DNA from: Betaproteobacteria bacterium | GTDB taxonomy: Bacteria > Pseudomonadota > Gammaproteobacteria > Burkholderiales > Rhodocyclaceae | DNA: 64,000 nt | Direction: 5' to 3' | Assembly: GCA_016234745.1 (NCBI GenBank) | Contig: JACRAR010000004.1 | Span: 1 to 64,000 of the forward strand | In this document: one piece after another, positions 38,772 through 47,947 of the stretch | How positions within the stretch are numbered: the stretch's first letter is position 1 | How the letters are laid out: every line of letters starts with the position of its first letter | Made by a program: the position numbers and the translations under genes | Notes under the pieces: generated by a model | What the model was told of the DNA's origin: nothing | Database searches by the model: none | Seen by the model: only the letters and a program-made list of their open reading frames with translations

Positions 38772-39341
38772 CTACGCCCTGCCCTCCATCAGCGCCGCTT
38801 CCTGCAACACTTGCTGCAAACGTTCATAGGTCGCTGCCGAGAATCGCGCCCTTGCCGCAGCTTCACCCTCTTTGGCCAGCGTTCTGCTCAGGACCATGGC
38901 ATTCGTTGCTACAATTTTTCCAACTTTCTCCGTCAGTGTCTTCAACTTTGGGGAATCTCCCAGCTCGGACAAGCCGTGACCCTCCAGATCTGCATGGCGT
39001 TTGTCCTGGTTCTGTATCTGCTCCAGGCTAGTGACGATGGACTTTCGACCGTCGAGTTCATAAATGAGATAGAAATTATCCTTGGGTCGCGCCTTGCGCT
39101 TCCTGCGCACAAAATCCATGGCCTCGGAAAAAGTATCAAAGCTGCGCTGCTTTGATACGGAAGTCCTGGCGCAGTATCGATTCTGCGCACTCTTCCCGAC
39201 CGCCCATCCATTGAGGTACCAGAGCGTTTCGCCAGGACTGCGCATTTCAAAGACGTTGCCTGGTTCTGCTGCAGGACAAGCGCATTCCGGTTCCTGAAGG
39301 TGGTCCACAAAAATATACAATTTCCCTTGGTACTCTGCCAT
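38772..39341 (-). CDS. Protein of unknown function
   Basis: 189 residues from MAEYQGKLYIFVDHLQ. It has two Cys in PECACPAAEP, a segment LWYLNGWAVGK, a basic stretch RRKRKARPKD and a helical C-terminus with LQQVLQEAALMEG. Nothing is recognised. An in-frame ATG at 39527 would add 62 residues with one hydrophobic stretch (FLAPIGLISLPVAIV); the AAGG-containing region before 39341 favours the short start but either could be used. Confidence 0.55.
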   Translation of the reverse strand: MAEYQGKLYIFVDHLQEPECACPAAEPGNVFEMRSPGETLWYLNGWAVGKSAQNRYCARTSVSKQRSFDTFSEAMDFVRRKRKARPKDNFYLIYELDGRKSIVTSLEQIQNQDKRHADLEGHGLSELGDSPKLKTLTEKVGKIVATNAMVLSRTLAKEGEAAARARFSAATYERLQQVLQEAALMEGRA

Positions 39342-40034
39342 AGCCTTATTACTTCCCTTGATTTGATTTAGTGGGCAAACAAGTTGAAAAGAAATACTTC
39401 CATGCGCCACGATAGCGACAGGGAGGGAAATCAGTCCGATTGGCGCCAGAAACCAACGCCATAGCGGGCAGGCAAAAGCGTGTTGGGAATAGTGTCCAGA
39501 AAGTAAGGCAACGCTGCTGCGCTCCATGTTCTAGTGGACGTATCGCAAGAGAAACTCGTCTCAAGATTCCATGGGCAAGGCAGTTTTTTGGGCCTCGACC
39601 GCAAGCTGTCTGAAAAGCTGGCAGCTTGTCACTTCAGGAGGCTGGAATCCTAACATACCGATTAGAACTATCAACCGAAATCTGCAATGTTTCTCTGTGG
39701 AATTCCGTATTACCGAACGGATTCTCTGAATAGCCGTTTATGCAGCCGTATTAGCAAGCAGTGAAAGATCACTTGCTTGCCCCTGCATTGGAAGAAGTGG
39801 CCGCAGCAGGTCAGGCTTGATGGATATGACCAACTACGTGCGCCTGGCTGCTTTCCCATGCCAGGTGTCGAAAACACGATGCGCTGCATCAAGCTGGCGC
39901 AACCTGATCCCGATGATTCTGGGACAACCCTTGGGCGTCAGGGCTGGCGGCGCTCGCAATATGATCGCTGATGGTTTGGGTTTGAGCTAATATATCCTCC
40001 CACCGGCTTTCACACCATAAAACTGCTTATCGCT
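39342..40034. other. Upstream region of the GGDEF gene
   Basis: No confident gene. The right part carries a 56-codon open frame (39820-39990) with no family match, and part of the left portion would be coding if the longer start of the preceding gene is right. Promoters of the GGDEF gene should lie near 39960-40020; no strong consensus was found. Confidence 0.35.
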
Positions 40035-42632
40035 ATGTACCGCTTTAGCGCCCCGCTCGCAGCAGCGATACTCGCTTTCCTGCTCTCAGCCATGATCGCG
40101 ACCTGCCTGATCTGGTTATCGGAAAAACAGAATCTTCTAGTGGAACAAACACGCATCGCTGATGTGGCGAAAGATCATGCGCATGCCCTTGAATCCAACA
40201 TCGAACAGGCCTTGTCGGCTACCTACACTTTGGCTGCCCTGGTACGCCAGGGAAAAGGCGAAATCAGCAATCTCGAGGAAGTTGCAGGACATTTGCTTCG
40301 ATATTATCCCGGCGTCTCATCTTTGGCATTGTCGCCAGGGGGCGTCATCCGCCACGCTGTGCCACTGGCAGGCAACGAAAAAACCATTGGATTCGACCAA
40401 CTGAAGGACCCGGTTCAGAGCAAAGAAGCCTTTATCGCACGCGACACGGGAAAGCTGACCCTGGCAGGACCGATGTTTCTTGTGCAGGGTGGCATGGGTG
40501 CTGTCGGGCGCCTGCCGGTATTTCTTAATGACGCCATGGGCAAGTCTTACTTCTGGGGATTCACTAATGTTGTGATACGTTTCCCCGACGTGCTGGTAGG
40601 CGCAAGACTGCCGCAATTGATCGACCAGGGCATTGATTACCAGCTTTGGCGCATACATCCGGAGAGCGGAGAAAAACTGATCATCGCTGCCTCCTCGCCC
40701 AATGCCCTCATCGATCCCATTGAGCAAAACCTCGATTTGGCATATGGCAACTGGACTTTGAGCGTTGCGCCAACCAATGGATGGGGTAACCCTCGCGAAC
40801 TCTGGTTCAAAAGTGTGCTTGGTTTGTTGTTCAGTCTGTTGCTGAGCTATATGGCTTTGCTGGTGATGAAGCTGCGCATTCACCGAACCGAGCTTGAGCA
40901 CAAAGTGGCCGGACGCACCCAGGCATTGGCAAAGGCAAATGAGGATTTGGCGGGTCGGGAATCCTTGCTCAAACAAATTCTTGATACATCCAGCGTGGCC
41001 ATCTTTCTGGTCGATATGCAAGGGCGCATCACAAAGGCCAACAGGCGCATGGCCGAGATGTTTGGCTGGCCTGTTGAAATGCTGGAGGGAAATGAATATG
41101 TCGCGCTAGTTCATCCCTCAGAAAGGGAGATCGGTCGCCAAAAGATGCTTGCTTTGCTGGCAAGCACCATCCCTTCCGTCGATCTGGACCGGCTTTACTG
41201 CCGTGCCGATCACACTGAATTCTGGGGGCACCTGACCGGAAGGCGGTTCTACGACAACAGCGGCAAGGAGCATGGACTGATCGGCGTAATCGCGGATATC
41301 ACCGAGCGCAAGAGAATTGAAGAAAAGCTGCAGCAGCAGAACAAGGTGCTTTCTGCCGTCATCGAAAACTTTCCGGGTGCGATCTCGCTGTTCGATGCCA
41401 ACTTCCGCCTAGCGGCATACAACAACCAATTCAAAATGCTGCTGGGCTTGCCGGATTCCCTGTTCGAAAAACCGGATGTGTATTTCGAGGACTTTATTCG
41501 CTACAACGCGGAGCGGGGGGAATATGGACCCGGCGATCCGGAGAAACTGGTCACTGCCATTGTAAACCGTGCCCGCGACTTCCAACCGCACAAGATTGAG
41601 CGCGTGCGCTCCAACGGAACAGCCCTGGAAATTCGCGGTATGCCGCTACCCGGTGGCGGCTTCGTCACTACTTACGTCGATATCACCGAACGCAAGCAAG
41701 CTGAGAAGAAACTCTCCCTCGCCGCCAGCGTTTTCACTCATGCACTCGAAGGCATTGCGATCACCGATGCCGAGGGCAAGATCATCGATGTCAATGACAC
41801 TTTCAGCTTCATAACGGGCTACAGTCGCGACGAAGTCCTGGGGCACAACCCGCGCATCCTCAGTTCTGGACGACACAGCAGGGATTTCTTTACGGCCATG
41901 TGGCGCTCCCTGACGGAGAAGGGCCAATGGTTTGGGGAAATCTGGAACCGGCGCAAGAATGGCGAAGTCTATGCCGAGACGCTGAACATCAGTGCCGTTT
42001 TGGATGCCCAAGGCAAGCCCCAACAATATGTCGCCCTGTTCTCGGACATCACCGAACGCAAGCAGATTGAGGGTCAAGTGCAAGAATTGGCATTCTATGA
42101 CCCCCTGACCAAGCTGCCGAACCGCCGCCTGCTCAGCGACCGCCTGAGCCAGGCCATGGCCGCATGCAGGCGCATTGGCTTCCACGGGGCATTGATGTTC
42201 CTTGATCTGGACAACTTCAAGCCGCTTAATGACAAGCATGGGCACGTGGTCGGTGACCTGCTGTTGATTGAAGCGGCGGCGCGACTCAAGAGTTGCGTTC
42301 GCGAGATGGACACCGTGGCGCGTTTCGGTGGCGATGAGTTTGTCGTAATGATTAGCGAACTGGATGTGGATGTAAAGGAATCTGCCGAACAAGCCGGCAT
42401 CATTGCGGAAAAAATTCGGGCAGCACTGTCAAGGCCGTATCTGCTAAAAATTCAGCGTGAAGGAAACGTGACAGCAACCGTAGAGCATCATTGCACAGCA
42501 AGCATCGGGGTGGTTTTGTTCGGCCAGCATGAAGCCGGGCAAGACGACTTGCTTAAATGTGCCGATGCGGCGATGTATCAGGCCAAACAGGAGGGACGCA
42601 ATTTGATCCGGTTTTATGAGCCGAATCCTTGA
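40035..42632 (+). CDS. CHASE-PAS-PAS-PAS-GGDEF diguanylate cyclase
   Basis: 865-residue membrane signalling protein that should make cyclic-di-GMP. An N-terminal membrane helix (about 5-28), a periplasmic CHASE-like sensor (about 45-270) and a second helix (about 277-297) precede three PAS domains (about 312-430, 440-558 and 570-690). The catalytic GGDEF motif is intact in RFGGDEFVVM, and the feedback RxxD motif (REMD) lies five residues upstream. No EAL domain. Start ATG 40035; the gene is single, downstream of a non-coding region. Confidence 0.9.
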   Translation: MYRFSAPLAAAILAFLLSAMIATCLIWLSEKQNLLVEQTRIADVAKDHAHALESNIEQALSATYTLAALVRQGKGEISNLEEVAGHLLRYYPGVSSLALSPGGVIRHAVPLAGNEKTIGFDQLKDPVQSKEAFIARDTGKLTLAGPMFLVQGGMGAVGRLPVFLNDAMGKSYFWGFTNVVIRFPDVLVGARLPQLIDQGIDYQLWRIHPESGEKLIIAASSPNALIDPIEQNLDLAYGNWTLSVAPTNGWGNPRELWFKSVLGLLFSLLLSYMALLVMKLRIHRTELEHKVAGRTQALAKANEDLAGRESLLKQILDTSSVAIFLVDMQGRITKANRRMAEMFGWPVEMLEGNEYVALVHPSEREIGRQKMLALLASTIPSVDLDRLYCRADHTEFWGHLTGRRFYDNSGKEHGLIGVIADITERKRIEEKLQQQNKVLSAVIENFPGAISLFDANFRLAAYNNQFKMLLGLPDSLFEKPDVYFEDFIRYNAERGEYGPGDPEKLVTAIVNRARDFQPHKIERVRSNGTALEIRGMPLPGGGFVTTYVDITERKQAEKKLSLAASVFTHALEGIAITDAEGKIIDVNDTFSFITGYSRDEVLGHNPRILSSGRHSRDFFTAMWRSLTEKGQWFGEIWNRRKNGEVYAETLNISAVLDAQGKPQQYVALFSDITERKQIEGQVQELAFYDPLTKLPNRRLLSDRLSQAMAACRRIGFHGALMFLDLDNFKPLNDKHGHVVGDLLLIEAAARLKSCVREMDTVARFGGDEFVVMISELDVDVKESAEQAGIIAEKIRAALSRPYLLKIQREGNVTATVEHHCTASIGVVLFGQHEAGQDDLLKCADAAMYQAKQEGRNLIRFYEPNP

Positions 42633-43003
42633 GTGACAATATGTCCGGCATCAAAATGACATAAGGTTGGGCAGGTCAACAAACAGACTGTTTTCTACAA
42701 TCGTCGAAACATTCTGAAACACAATCCTCAGTGCCGAAACGACTGATTCATAGTTCGCGGCATTACACTCTCTATATTCCCTGGTTGCGCAATGGTGACG
42801 AAGTGCTCTAAGTCCTTGTCGCCACTATGCAAGAAAGTTGCTGCTTGGTTTCTTGGCACAATTTTGTATCGGCGCGGAACTCAGGAATCGTAGCCATTCC
42901 AGTTGAGAATTGATCGTTCCAGGAAGGGCTTTCTGTCGCCCGGGGAGTCATCATATGAAAATCCAGGACTGAAACTCAACGAAATGCACCATAGGAAATA
43001 GTC
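42633..43003. other. Intergenic region upstream of the YceI cassette
   Basis: 371 bases without a recognised gene. A 26-codon GTG-started frame (42731-42811) is too short to judge. It should contain the promoter for the rightward cassette from 43004; no clear hexamers were found. Confidence 0.35.
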
Positions 43004-43576
43004 ATGTTGAAACTCATGCTTAAGACATTTCTGCTGTTGGCCGCGCTTGCCGCATTGACCGCAGAAGCGATTGCTACGCCGCGAGTTGTCGTACCCAATC
43101 AAAGCGAGATCCTGTTCACCGTAAAGGAAATGGGTGTTCCAGTGTCCGGCCGGTTTAGGCGGTTCGAGGCATTCGTCGATATCGATGACACCAAGCCAGA
43201 GCGGTCGAAGGCAGAGTTGCGCATCGAAATCCGTTCGCTGACGACGGGTAACGACGATGCGGACGCCATCGCCGTCGATGCAAACTGGTTGGATGCAGTG
43301 CACGCGCCCTATGCAATCTACAAAAGCAGTGCCATTCGTTCGGTAAGTCCGGGACGTTACGAAGCGAAAGGTGCGCTCACCATCCGAAACCAGACCCGGG
43401 ATTTGATCATGCAATTCACGAGCACGAAACAAGCCAGCGGTAATTTGGATGTTTCCGGTGAGTTCGTCATCAATCGTTCCGATTTCGGAATCGGTGGTGG
43501 CGAATGGCATGAGGCGAATGTCGTAGCAAAGGAAATTGCCGTAATAGTTCACCTTGTCCTAGCACCAGGCAAATGA
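43004..43576 (+). CDS. YceI-family periplasmic protein
   Basis: 190 residues with a signal peptide (LKTFLLLAALAALTAEAIA). The YceI lipocalin-like barrel is seen in SEILFTVKEMGVPVSGRFRRFEAFVDID, RSKAELRIEI and VINRSDFGIGGGEWHEANVVAKEIAVIVHL. Members bind isoprenoid or lipid ligands in their barrel. It is the first gene of a six-gene rightward cassette, overlapping the ABC ATPase (ATGA), so it may be the periplasmic lipid carrier. Confidence 0.9.
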   Translation: MLKLMLKTFLLLAALAALTAEAIATPRVVVPNQSEILFTVKEMGVPVSGRFRRFEAFVDIDDTKPERSKAELRIEIRSLTTGNDDADAIAVDANWLDAVHAPYAIYKSSAIRSVSPGRYEAKGALTIRNQTRDLIMQFTSTKQASGNLDVSGEFVINRSDFGIGGGEWHEANVVAKEIAVIVHLVLAPGK

Positions 43577-44292
43577 AGCTCGTTCCGCAGAGCGCGCAAC
43601 CCTCGCCTGATGGCGCCACGCCTATTTTGGACATTCGAAATGTATCCCTGCATTTTGACGAGGGGCGAGCCAAGGCGGTCAATGGCGTGGATCTGCGCAT
43701 AGCGGAGGGAGAATTCGTTGCTATAGATGGTCCGAGCGGCAGCGGGAAATCCAGTCTGCTGAACCTGATCGGCGCGCTTGACGTCCCGACATGTGGTGAA
43801 ATCTATTTTCGGGGTCAGCCCTATTCCGGTATTGCCGACATGGCGCTTTTTCGAAGTCGTCACATCGGATTCGTCTTCCAAACTTTTAACCTGATTCCTA
43901 CGCTTTCAGCGCTGGAAAACGTCATGATTCCAGTCCTTGGCCATTCTTGGTCCGCCGCGAGGCAAAGGAGCAAGGCGGCTTCGCTGCTATCGGGGATGGG
44001 CTTGGCCGATCGCTTGCATTGCTTTCCGGCAACATTGTCGGGAGGAGAACGCCAGCGTGTGGCCATTGCCAGGTCGATGATCAACGACCCCGGCCTTATT
44101 CTTGCCGATGAACCGACGGGTAGTCTGGATAGCGTGAATGCGCAGCAAGTGTTGGAATTGCTAATCGGCTCACGGGAGGAAAGACAAATCACCTTGGTCA
44201 TGGTGACCCATGATCGAAGCATCTCTGCGCGCGCTGATCGGGTCATCCACATGCACGATGGCAGGAACGAGTCCTTGGGCGAAGGGGGATGA
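43573..44292 (+). CDS. ABC transporter ATP-binding protein, MacB/LolD type
   Basis: 239-residue ATPase. Walker A is GPSGSGKSSLLNLIG, the Q-loop is VFQTFNLIPTLSALENVMIP (typical of LolD/MacB/FtsE), the signature LSGGERQRVAIARS, Walker B LILADEPTGSLDS and the H-loop VMVTHD. It overlaps both neighbours by ATGA and pairs with the FtsX-like permease. Such mechanotransmission ABC proteins power work in the periplasm rather than classical transport. Confidence 0.93.
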   Translation: MKLVPQSAQPSPDGATPILDIRNVSLHFDEGRAKAVNGVDLRIAEGEFVAIDGPSGSGKSSLLNLIGALDVPTCGEIYFRGQPYSGIADMALFRSRHIGFVFQTFNLIPTLSALENVMIPVLGHSWSAARQRSKAASLLSGMGLADRLHCFPATLSGGERQRVAIARSMINDPGLILADEPTGSLDSVNAQQVLELLIGSREERQITLVMVTHDRSISARADRVIHMHDGRNESLGEGG

Positions 44293-45416
44293 ACCTGCTT
44301 TCACTTGCGCTCGGCAATTTGCGGCACCGGCCGGCTCGCAGCAGCTTGACCGTTTCCGCGATCGCTCTCGGAATAGCTGCAGTGGTTGCCTTGACCACGA
44401 TCGCATGGGGCTTCGAGGCGAGTTGGCAAAAGGCGAACGATGCCAGAGGTACCGACTTGATCGTTACCCGGACCGGCAGCCAGAACGCAATGCCTTCGCC
44501 ATTCGTAGGCGCGGCACTACTCGATCAGCTGGCGCATTACCCGCACGTCCAGGAAGTCGCCGGCCTGTTGAGCGAAATGCTGAGCATCGGTGAGCAAAGC
44601 CCGCCGATATTTGTTTTCGGTTGGGCTTACGGAAGCTATCTTTGGGATCACCTAAAACTCCTTCAAGGACGCTGGCCCGCCGACCGGAACGAACCGGTTG
44701 CTGTCCTCGGTGTCCTCGCAGCGGAAATGCTGCACAAAAGCATCGGCGATCGTATCGAACTGGAAGGGCAAACGCTGCAGGTAATCGGAATATTCCAAAG
44801 TTCTGCCCTGGTGGAGAACGGCGCTGTCCTGATTACCTTGGACCGGGCACAGTCAATCACCGACAAACCCAATAAAGTCAACGTGCTGAATATCAAGATG
44901 GACAAAACAGCCACAGAGGCAGATGCGAGTTTTGTCAAAGAGCAGGTTAGCAAGACGCTCCCAGGCTTCGCGGCGATAACCTCCGGCGAACTCGTCAGTC
45001 GAAATACCGTGGTCAAGATCGCCAAGGCCATGAGCCACGTCACAATCCTGATTGCAACCCTCGTCGGGGCTCTGGTCGTCTTCAACACCATGTTGATGAG
45101 CATCAACGAACGAACTCGGGAAATTGGTGTGCTTCAAGCGCTGGGCTGGCCGCGCTCAAGGATCATGTACATGATCATCTGCGAGTCGGCAATGCTGGCG
45201 CTGCTGGGGGGGCTGATCGGAATCGCCGTGGGCATATTGCTTGCAATCGGTCTCGAACATACCGAACTCATGCGCGGCAAGATAGACGCGATTTTCTCCA
45301 TCCCATTTTGCCTTGCTGTCCTTGGTTTGTCGGTATTCCTCGGGGTAGGCGGAGGTATTTATCCGGCACGCATGGCCGCACGCTTGTCCCCTGCCCAGGC
45401 GCTGCGCCATGAATAG
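44289..45416 (+). CDS. ABC transporter permease, FtsX/MacB type
   Basis: 375-residue permease with the MacB/FtsX plan: one N-terminal helix (SSLTVSAIALGIAAVVALTTI), a large periplasmic domain (about 45-245), then three C-terminal helices (HVTILIATLVGALVVFNTML, SAMLALLGGLIGIAVGILLAI, LAVLGLSVFLGVGGGIYPA). The segment NERTREIGVLQALGWPRSRI and the end PAQALRHE are hallmarks. It functions with the ATPase before it, and the YceI and LolA-like proteins are plausible clients. Confidence 0.92.
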   Translation: MNLLSLALGNLRHRPARSSLTVSAIALGIAAVVALTTIAWGFEASWQKANDARGTDLIVTRTGSQNAMPSPFVGAALLDQLAHYPHVQEVAGLLSEMLSIGEQSPPIFVFGWAYGSYLWDHLKLLQGRWPADRNEPVAVLGVLAAEMLHKSIGDRIELEGQTLQVIGIFQSSALVENGAVLITLDRAQSITDKPNKVNVLNIKMDKTATEADASFVKEQVSKTLPGFAAITSGELVSRNTVVKIAKAMSHVTILIATLVGALVVFNTMLMSINERTREIGVLQALGWPRSRIMYMIICESAMLALLGGLIGIAVGILLAIGLEHTELMRGKIDAIFSIPFCLAVLGLSVFLGVGGGIYPARMAARLSPAQALRHE

Positions 45417-46191
45417 ACAGGTAGCTCCGCTGTTGGTCATTGCACTGCTGGCCGGGTGCGGGCAGTCCTGGGCGACTGACAGCCGGGAGACGCCGCCCGG
45501 GTTGTTGGAGGCAGTACAGCAAGCGCGGTATTCAGACGGATTCGAGGTGAGGCTTGCGATAACGACAGTCGATGCGCAAAAGGTTCGTTCACCTCCCATC
45601 AAGATCGCCGTAATTGGGCAGGCAAGCGCAGAAAGGCAAAGATTCCTGGTCAGGGGTATCTCGCCTGAAGCCGTTCGCAACCACTATCTTGTGACCGCGA
45701 AGAATGCGGCTGGCCCCATCAACGCCTTCGAATATGGGCCGGATGACGAGGGCCATCCTATTTCAGTCGATCCGTTTGCCGGGCTTTTCAAGACCGATTT
45801 TGTGATTTGGGATTTGTTCGGTACGTGGTGGGATTGGCCTCGCCAGACAGCAGAAGGATTGGGAGAAGTAAATGGGCGCAGGTGTCTTTGGGTCAGATCC
45901 AGGCCGGCTGCGCTTTTGCAGATCAAGGAAGTTGTCAGTTGCGTGGACAAAGAATTTGCATTGGCGCTAAGCACCAAGGTTTACGATTCACAAAACCGTT
46001 TGCGCCGCACCATCCGGGTTGAGAAGCTGATACGAAAGAACAGCAATGCAGGATTGATGGCGAAAAAAATCACCATCGCTGATGAACGCGGCGCATATTC
46101 GGAAATAGACGTATATGGAGGGGACGAGCAATACCAGGTGGAATCTGAAACCTTCGGCGTTCTGGAACGCCTGCTAGGCAAGTCGAATTAG
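45409..46191 (+). CDS. Lipoprotein with LolA-like fold
   Basis: 260 residues. The lipobox is LLAGCGQ with Cys17, so this is a likely lipoprotein. The mature part, with GFEVRLAITTVDAQKVRSPPIKIAVIGQ, ERQRFLVRGI, GRRCLWVRSRPA and KKITIADERGAYSEIDV, looks like the LolA/outer-membrane lipoprotein-sorting fold in which a beta sheet holds lipid. It follows the permease with 8 bases of overlap. The assignment is from pattern only. Confidence 0.7.
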   Translation: MNRQVAPLLVIALLAGCGQSWATDSRETPPGLLEAVQQARYSDGFEVRLAITTVDAQKVRSPPIKIAVIGQASAERQRFLVRGISPEAVRNHYLVTAKNAAGPINAFEYGPDDEGHPISVDPFAGLFKTDFVIWDLFGTWWDWPRQTAEGLGEVNGRRCLWVRSRPAALLQIKEVVSCVDKEFALALSTKVYDSQNRLRRTIRVEKLIRKNSNAGLMAKKITIADERGAYSEIDVYGGDEQYQVESETFGVLERLLGKSN

Positions 46192-46193
46192 CC

Positions 46194-46976
46194 GTGAATA
46201 GGCTGGAAGAAGTGGAAATCGGGGAAGACCTGGCGGGGGCCTGGTTCGAGTGCAACCTTCTGCTGACTAGCTTCATGGAAGCGATTAGTTTCGTCACGCC
46301 GGAGTTGGAGCAATTCATGGTTCGCGCCGTAGCCGCCGAACTTCCCGGGCAGAGTGACTCCGAGCTCAGACAACGCTGCCTGGATTTCATCCGGGAAGAA
46401 GCAATGCATTCGAAAATGCACGGAAAACTCAACACCTCCCTTCTCAACCACCTCGGCAGGGTGCCCCCTGGCCTTGCCGCCATCGGGGCAGCCATGACAT
46501 ATGCACGAAAACATTTTGCATCATCGCGCTGCCTGGGCTTGTCGGCGGCAACCGAACACCTGACGGCTGCTGTGTCAGGTGCGTACTTGCTCCGTGAAAA
46601 TGAGATCCATATACAGTCGCCTTTCGTCAAGACCTTGTTCAATCGACATGCCCACGAAGAGATCAGCCATCGCGCCGTCGTATTCGATTTGTGGCGCGTC
46701 CGATGGACGACCGCGCGAATGCAGCGGGCGTTGTCGCTTTTGTCTGTTGTTGTGTCTTTGCTTTTTTATCTTGCGCTGGCGGTTCCCTGGGTTTTGTATC
46801 GAAAGACCGGGAACAGCAAATTGAAGACTCTTGGTGCGATATGCCGCTGCGTGGATGCAGGCCGATTAGGAGAGTGGGTCATTCGCTTGCCCACGATGTG
46901 TTTCCCCTTTATCCGTAGCGATTACCACCCGGATCACTCGATCTCGACTCGTGTGGGCTTATCCACAGATACGTGA
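46194..46976 (+). CDS. PF10118-type metal-dependent hydrolase-like protein
   Basis: 260 residues. The metal-site pattern is seen as LDFIREEAMHSKMHGKLN and later NRHAHEEISHRAVVFDLWR, together with TEHLTA, which matches the PF10118 family; its members carry a ferritin-like di-iron-type arrangement of Glu and His. One hydrophobic helix (SLLSVVVSLLFYLALAVPWVL) suggests membrane attachment. Start is GTG 46194, three bases after the lipoprotein stop. The substrate is unknown. Confidence 0.75.
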   Translation: MNRLEEVEIGEDLAGAWFECNLLLTSFMEAISFVTPELEQFMVRAVAAELPGQSDSELRQRCLDFIREEAMHSKMHGKLNTSLLNHLGRVPPGLAAIGAAMTYARKHFASSRCLGLSAATEHLTAAVSGAYLLRENEIHIQSPFVKTLFNRHAHEEISHRAVVFDLWRVRWTTARMQRALSLLSVVVSLLFYLALAVPWVLYRKTGNSKLKTLGAICRCVDAGRLGEWVIRLPTMCFPFIRSDYHPDHSISTRVGLSTDT

Positions 46977-47061
46977 GACCAATTCGTAAGCCGACTCACA
47001 ATCACGGTCACCGGAAATCGCACGCGTTATAAGCTCAGATTCTATTGGGAAGGAATTTGGC

Positions 47062-47826
47062 ATGACATTCTGTAAATGCGTTCAGCTCGTGATAGGAGCC
47101 GCAGCTATCACGATGGTGCTTGGTTGCTCAAGTTTGCCTGGGGATATCCCCAAGGTCGATGCGAAATCGCTTACCGACAAGGACAGGAACGCGGCCGCCA
47201 TGAAATCAAGCTACCTTGAGCTCGCACGGATCGGAGATGGAAAGGTTTTTGCGCTTGACCCCAAACTGTCTACGGTGCGAATGTTCTCCTTTCGTGGTGG
47301 TCGTGCAGGGCGTCTAGGGCATAACCACGTCCTGTCTGCACCGGAATTCACCGGGTTCGCCTATCTACCCGGGAGTGTTTCCGCGGATGCAAAATTTGAC
47401 TTGGAGTTTCGTCTCGATCAATTGGAAATCGACAATCCACAGTATCGGGAAGCGTTGGGCGGCACGTTTGCAGCGCCCTTGTCCAAGGCGGCTATCGAAG
47501 GGGTACGTGAGCATATGCTTGGCGAGGACAACCTACAGGCTGATCGCTTCCCATTCGTACGCATTCACTCGACCCAGATTACCGGCGAATTGCCAAAGTT
47601 CGCTGCACAGATGCAAGTTGAAATGCACGGCCAGAAGCAATTGATGTGGGTGCCGCTAAGTGTTGAAGAATTGTCCGACCGCTTAGCCGTCAAAGGTGCC
47701 TTTGTGTTGCGACAAACCAGTTTTGGGGCCACGCCGTATTCCGTAGCAGGAGGCTTGCTTGCGGTCAAGGACGAGGTCATTGTTGAATTCCATCTTGTCG
47801 GAGCTTTGCTCTTGGGGAGCAGATAG
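47062..47826 (+). CDS. YceI-like lipoprotein
   Basis: 254 residues. A lipobox (VLGCSSL, Cys22) follows a signal peptide. The mature domain resembles YceI: GRLGHNHVLSAPEFTGFAYLP, then DLEFRLDQLEIDNP, HMLGEDNLQADRFPFVRIHS and GAFVLRQTSFGATPYSVAGGLLAVKDEVIVEFHL. It is the last member of the cassette, 85 bases after the PF10118 gene. Confidence 0.8.
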   Translation: MTFCKCVQLVIGAAAITMVLGCSSLPGDIPKVDAKSLTDKDRNAAAMKSSYLELARIGDGKVFALDPKLSTVRMFSFRGGRAGRLGHNHVLSAPEFTGFAYLPGSVSADAKFDLEFRLDQLEIDNPQYREALGGTFAAPLSKAAIEGVREHMLGEDNLQADRFPFVRIHSTQITGELPKFAAQMQVEMHGQKQLMWVPLSVEELSDRLAVKGAFVLRQTSFGATPYSVAGGLLAVKDEVIVEFHLVGALLLGSR

Positions 47827-47897
47827 CGCAGGCCCTTTGCCCCAATGAGACAGCTCCCGCTGCCTAGCTTATATAACCTTACAATCTATGTTGATAC

Positions 47898-47903
47898 TAT
47901 AAT
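47898..47903 (+). promoter_or_regulatory. Candidate -10 box of the hydrogenase operon
   Basis: A perfect TATAAT lies 45 bases upstream of the hydrogenase small subunit ATG. The -35 region 17 bases upstream is poor, so an activator or another sigma factor may be needed. Confidence 0.35.
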
Positions 47904-47947
47904 CGGTCCTGCATAGAGGATCATTCATTCACTGGATCGATTTTGCC

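Noticed and set aside
39820-39990. 56-codon open frame before the GGDEF gene
   Set aside because: Weak ribosome binding site and no family; kept only as a note.
42731-42811. 26-codon GTG-started frame
   Set aside because: Too short and without support.
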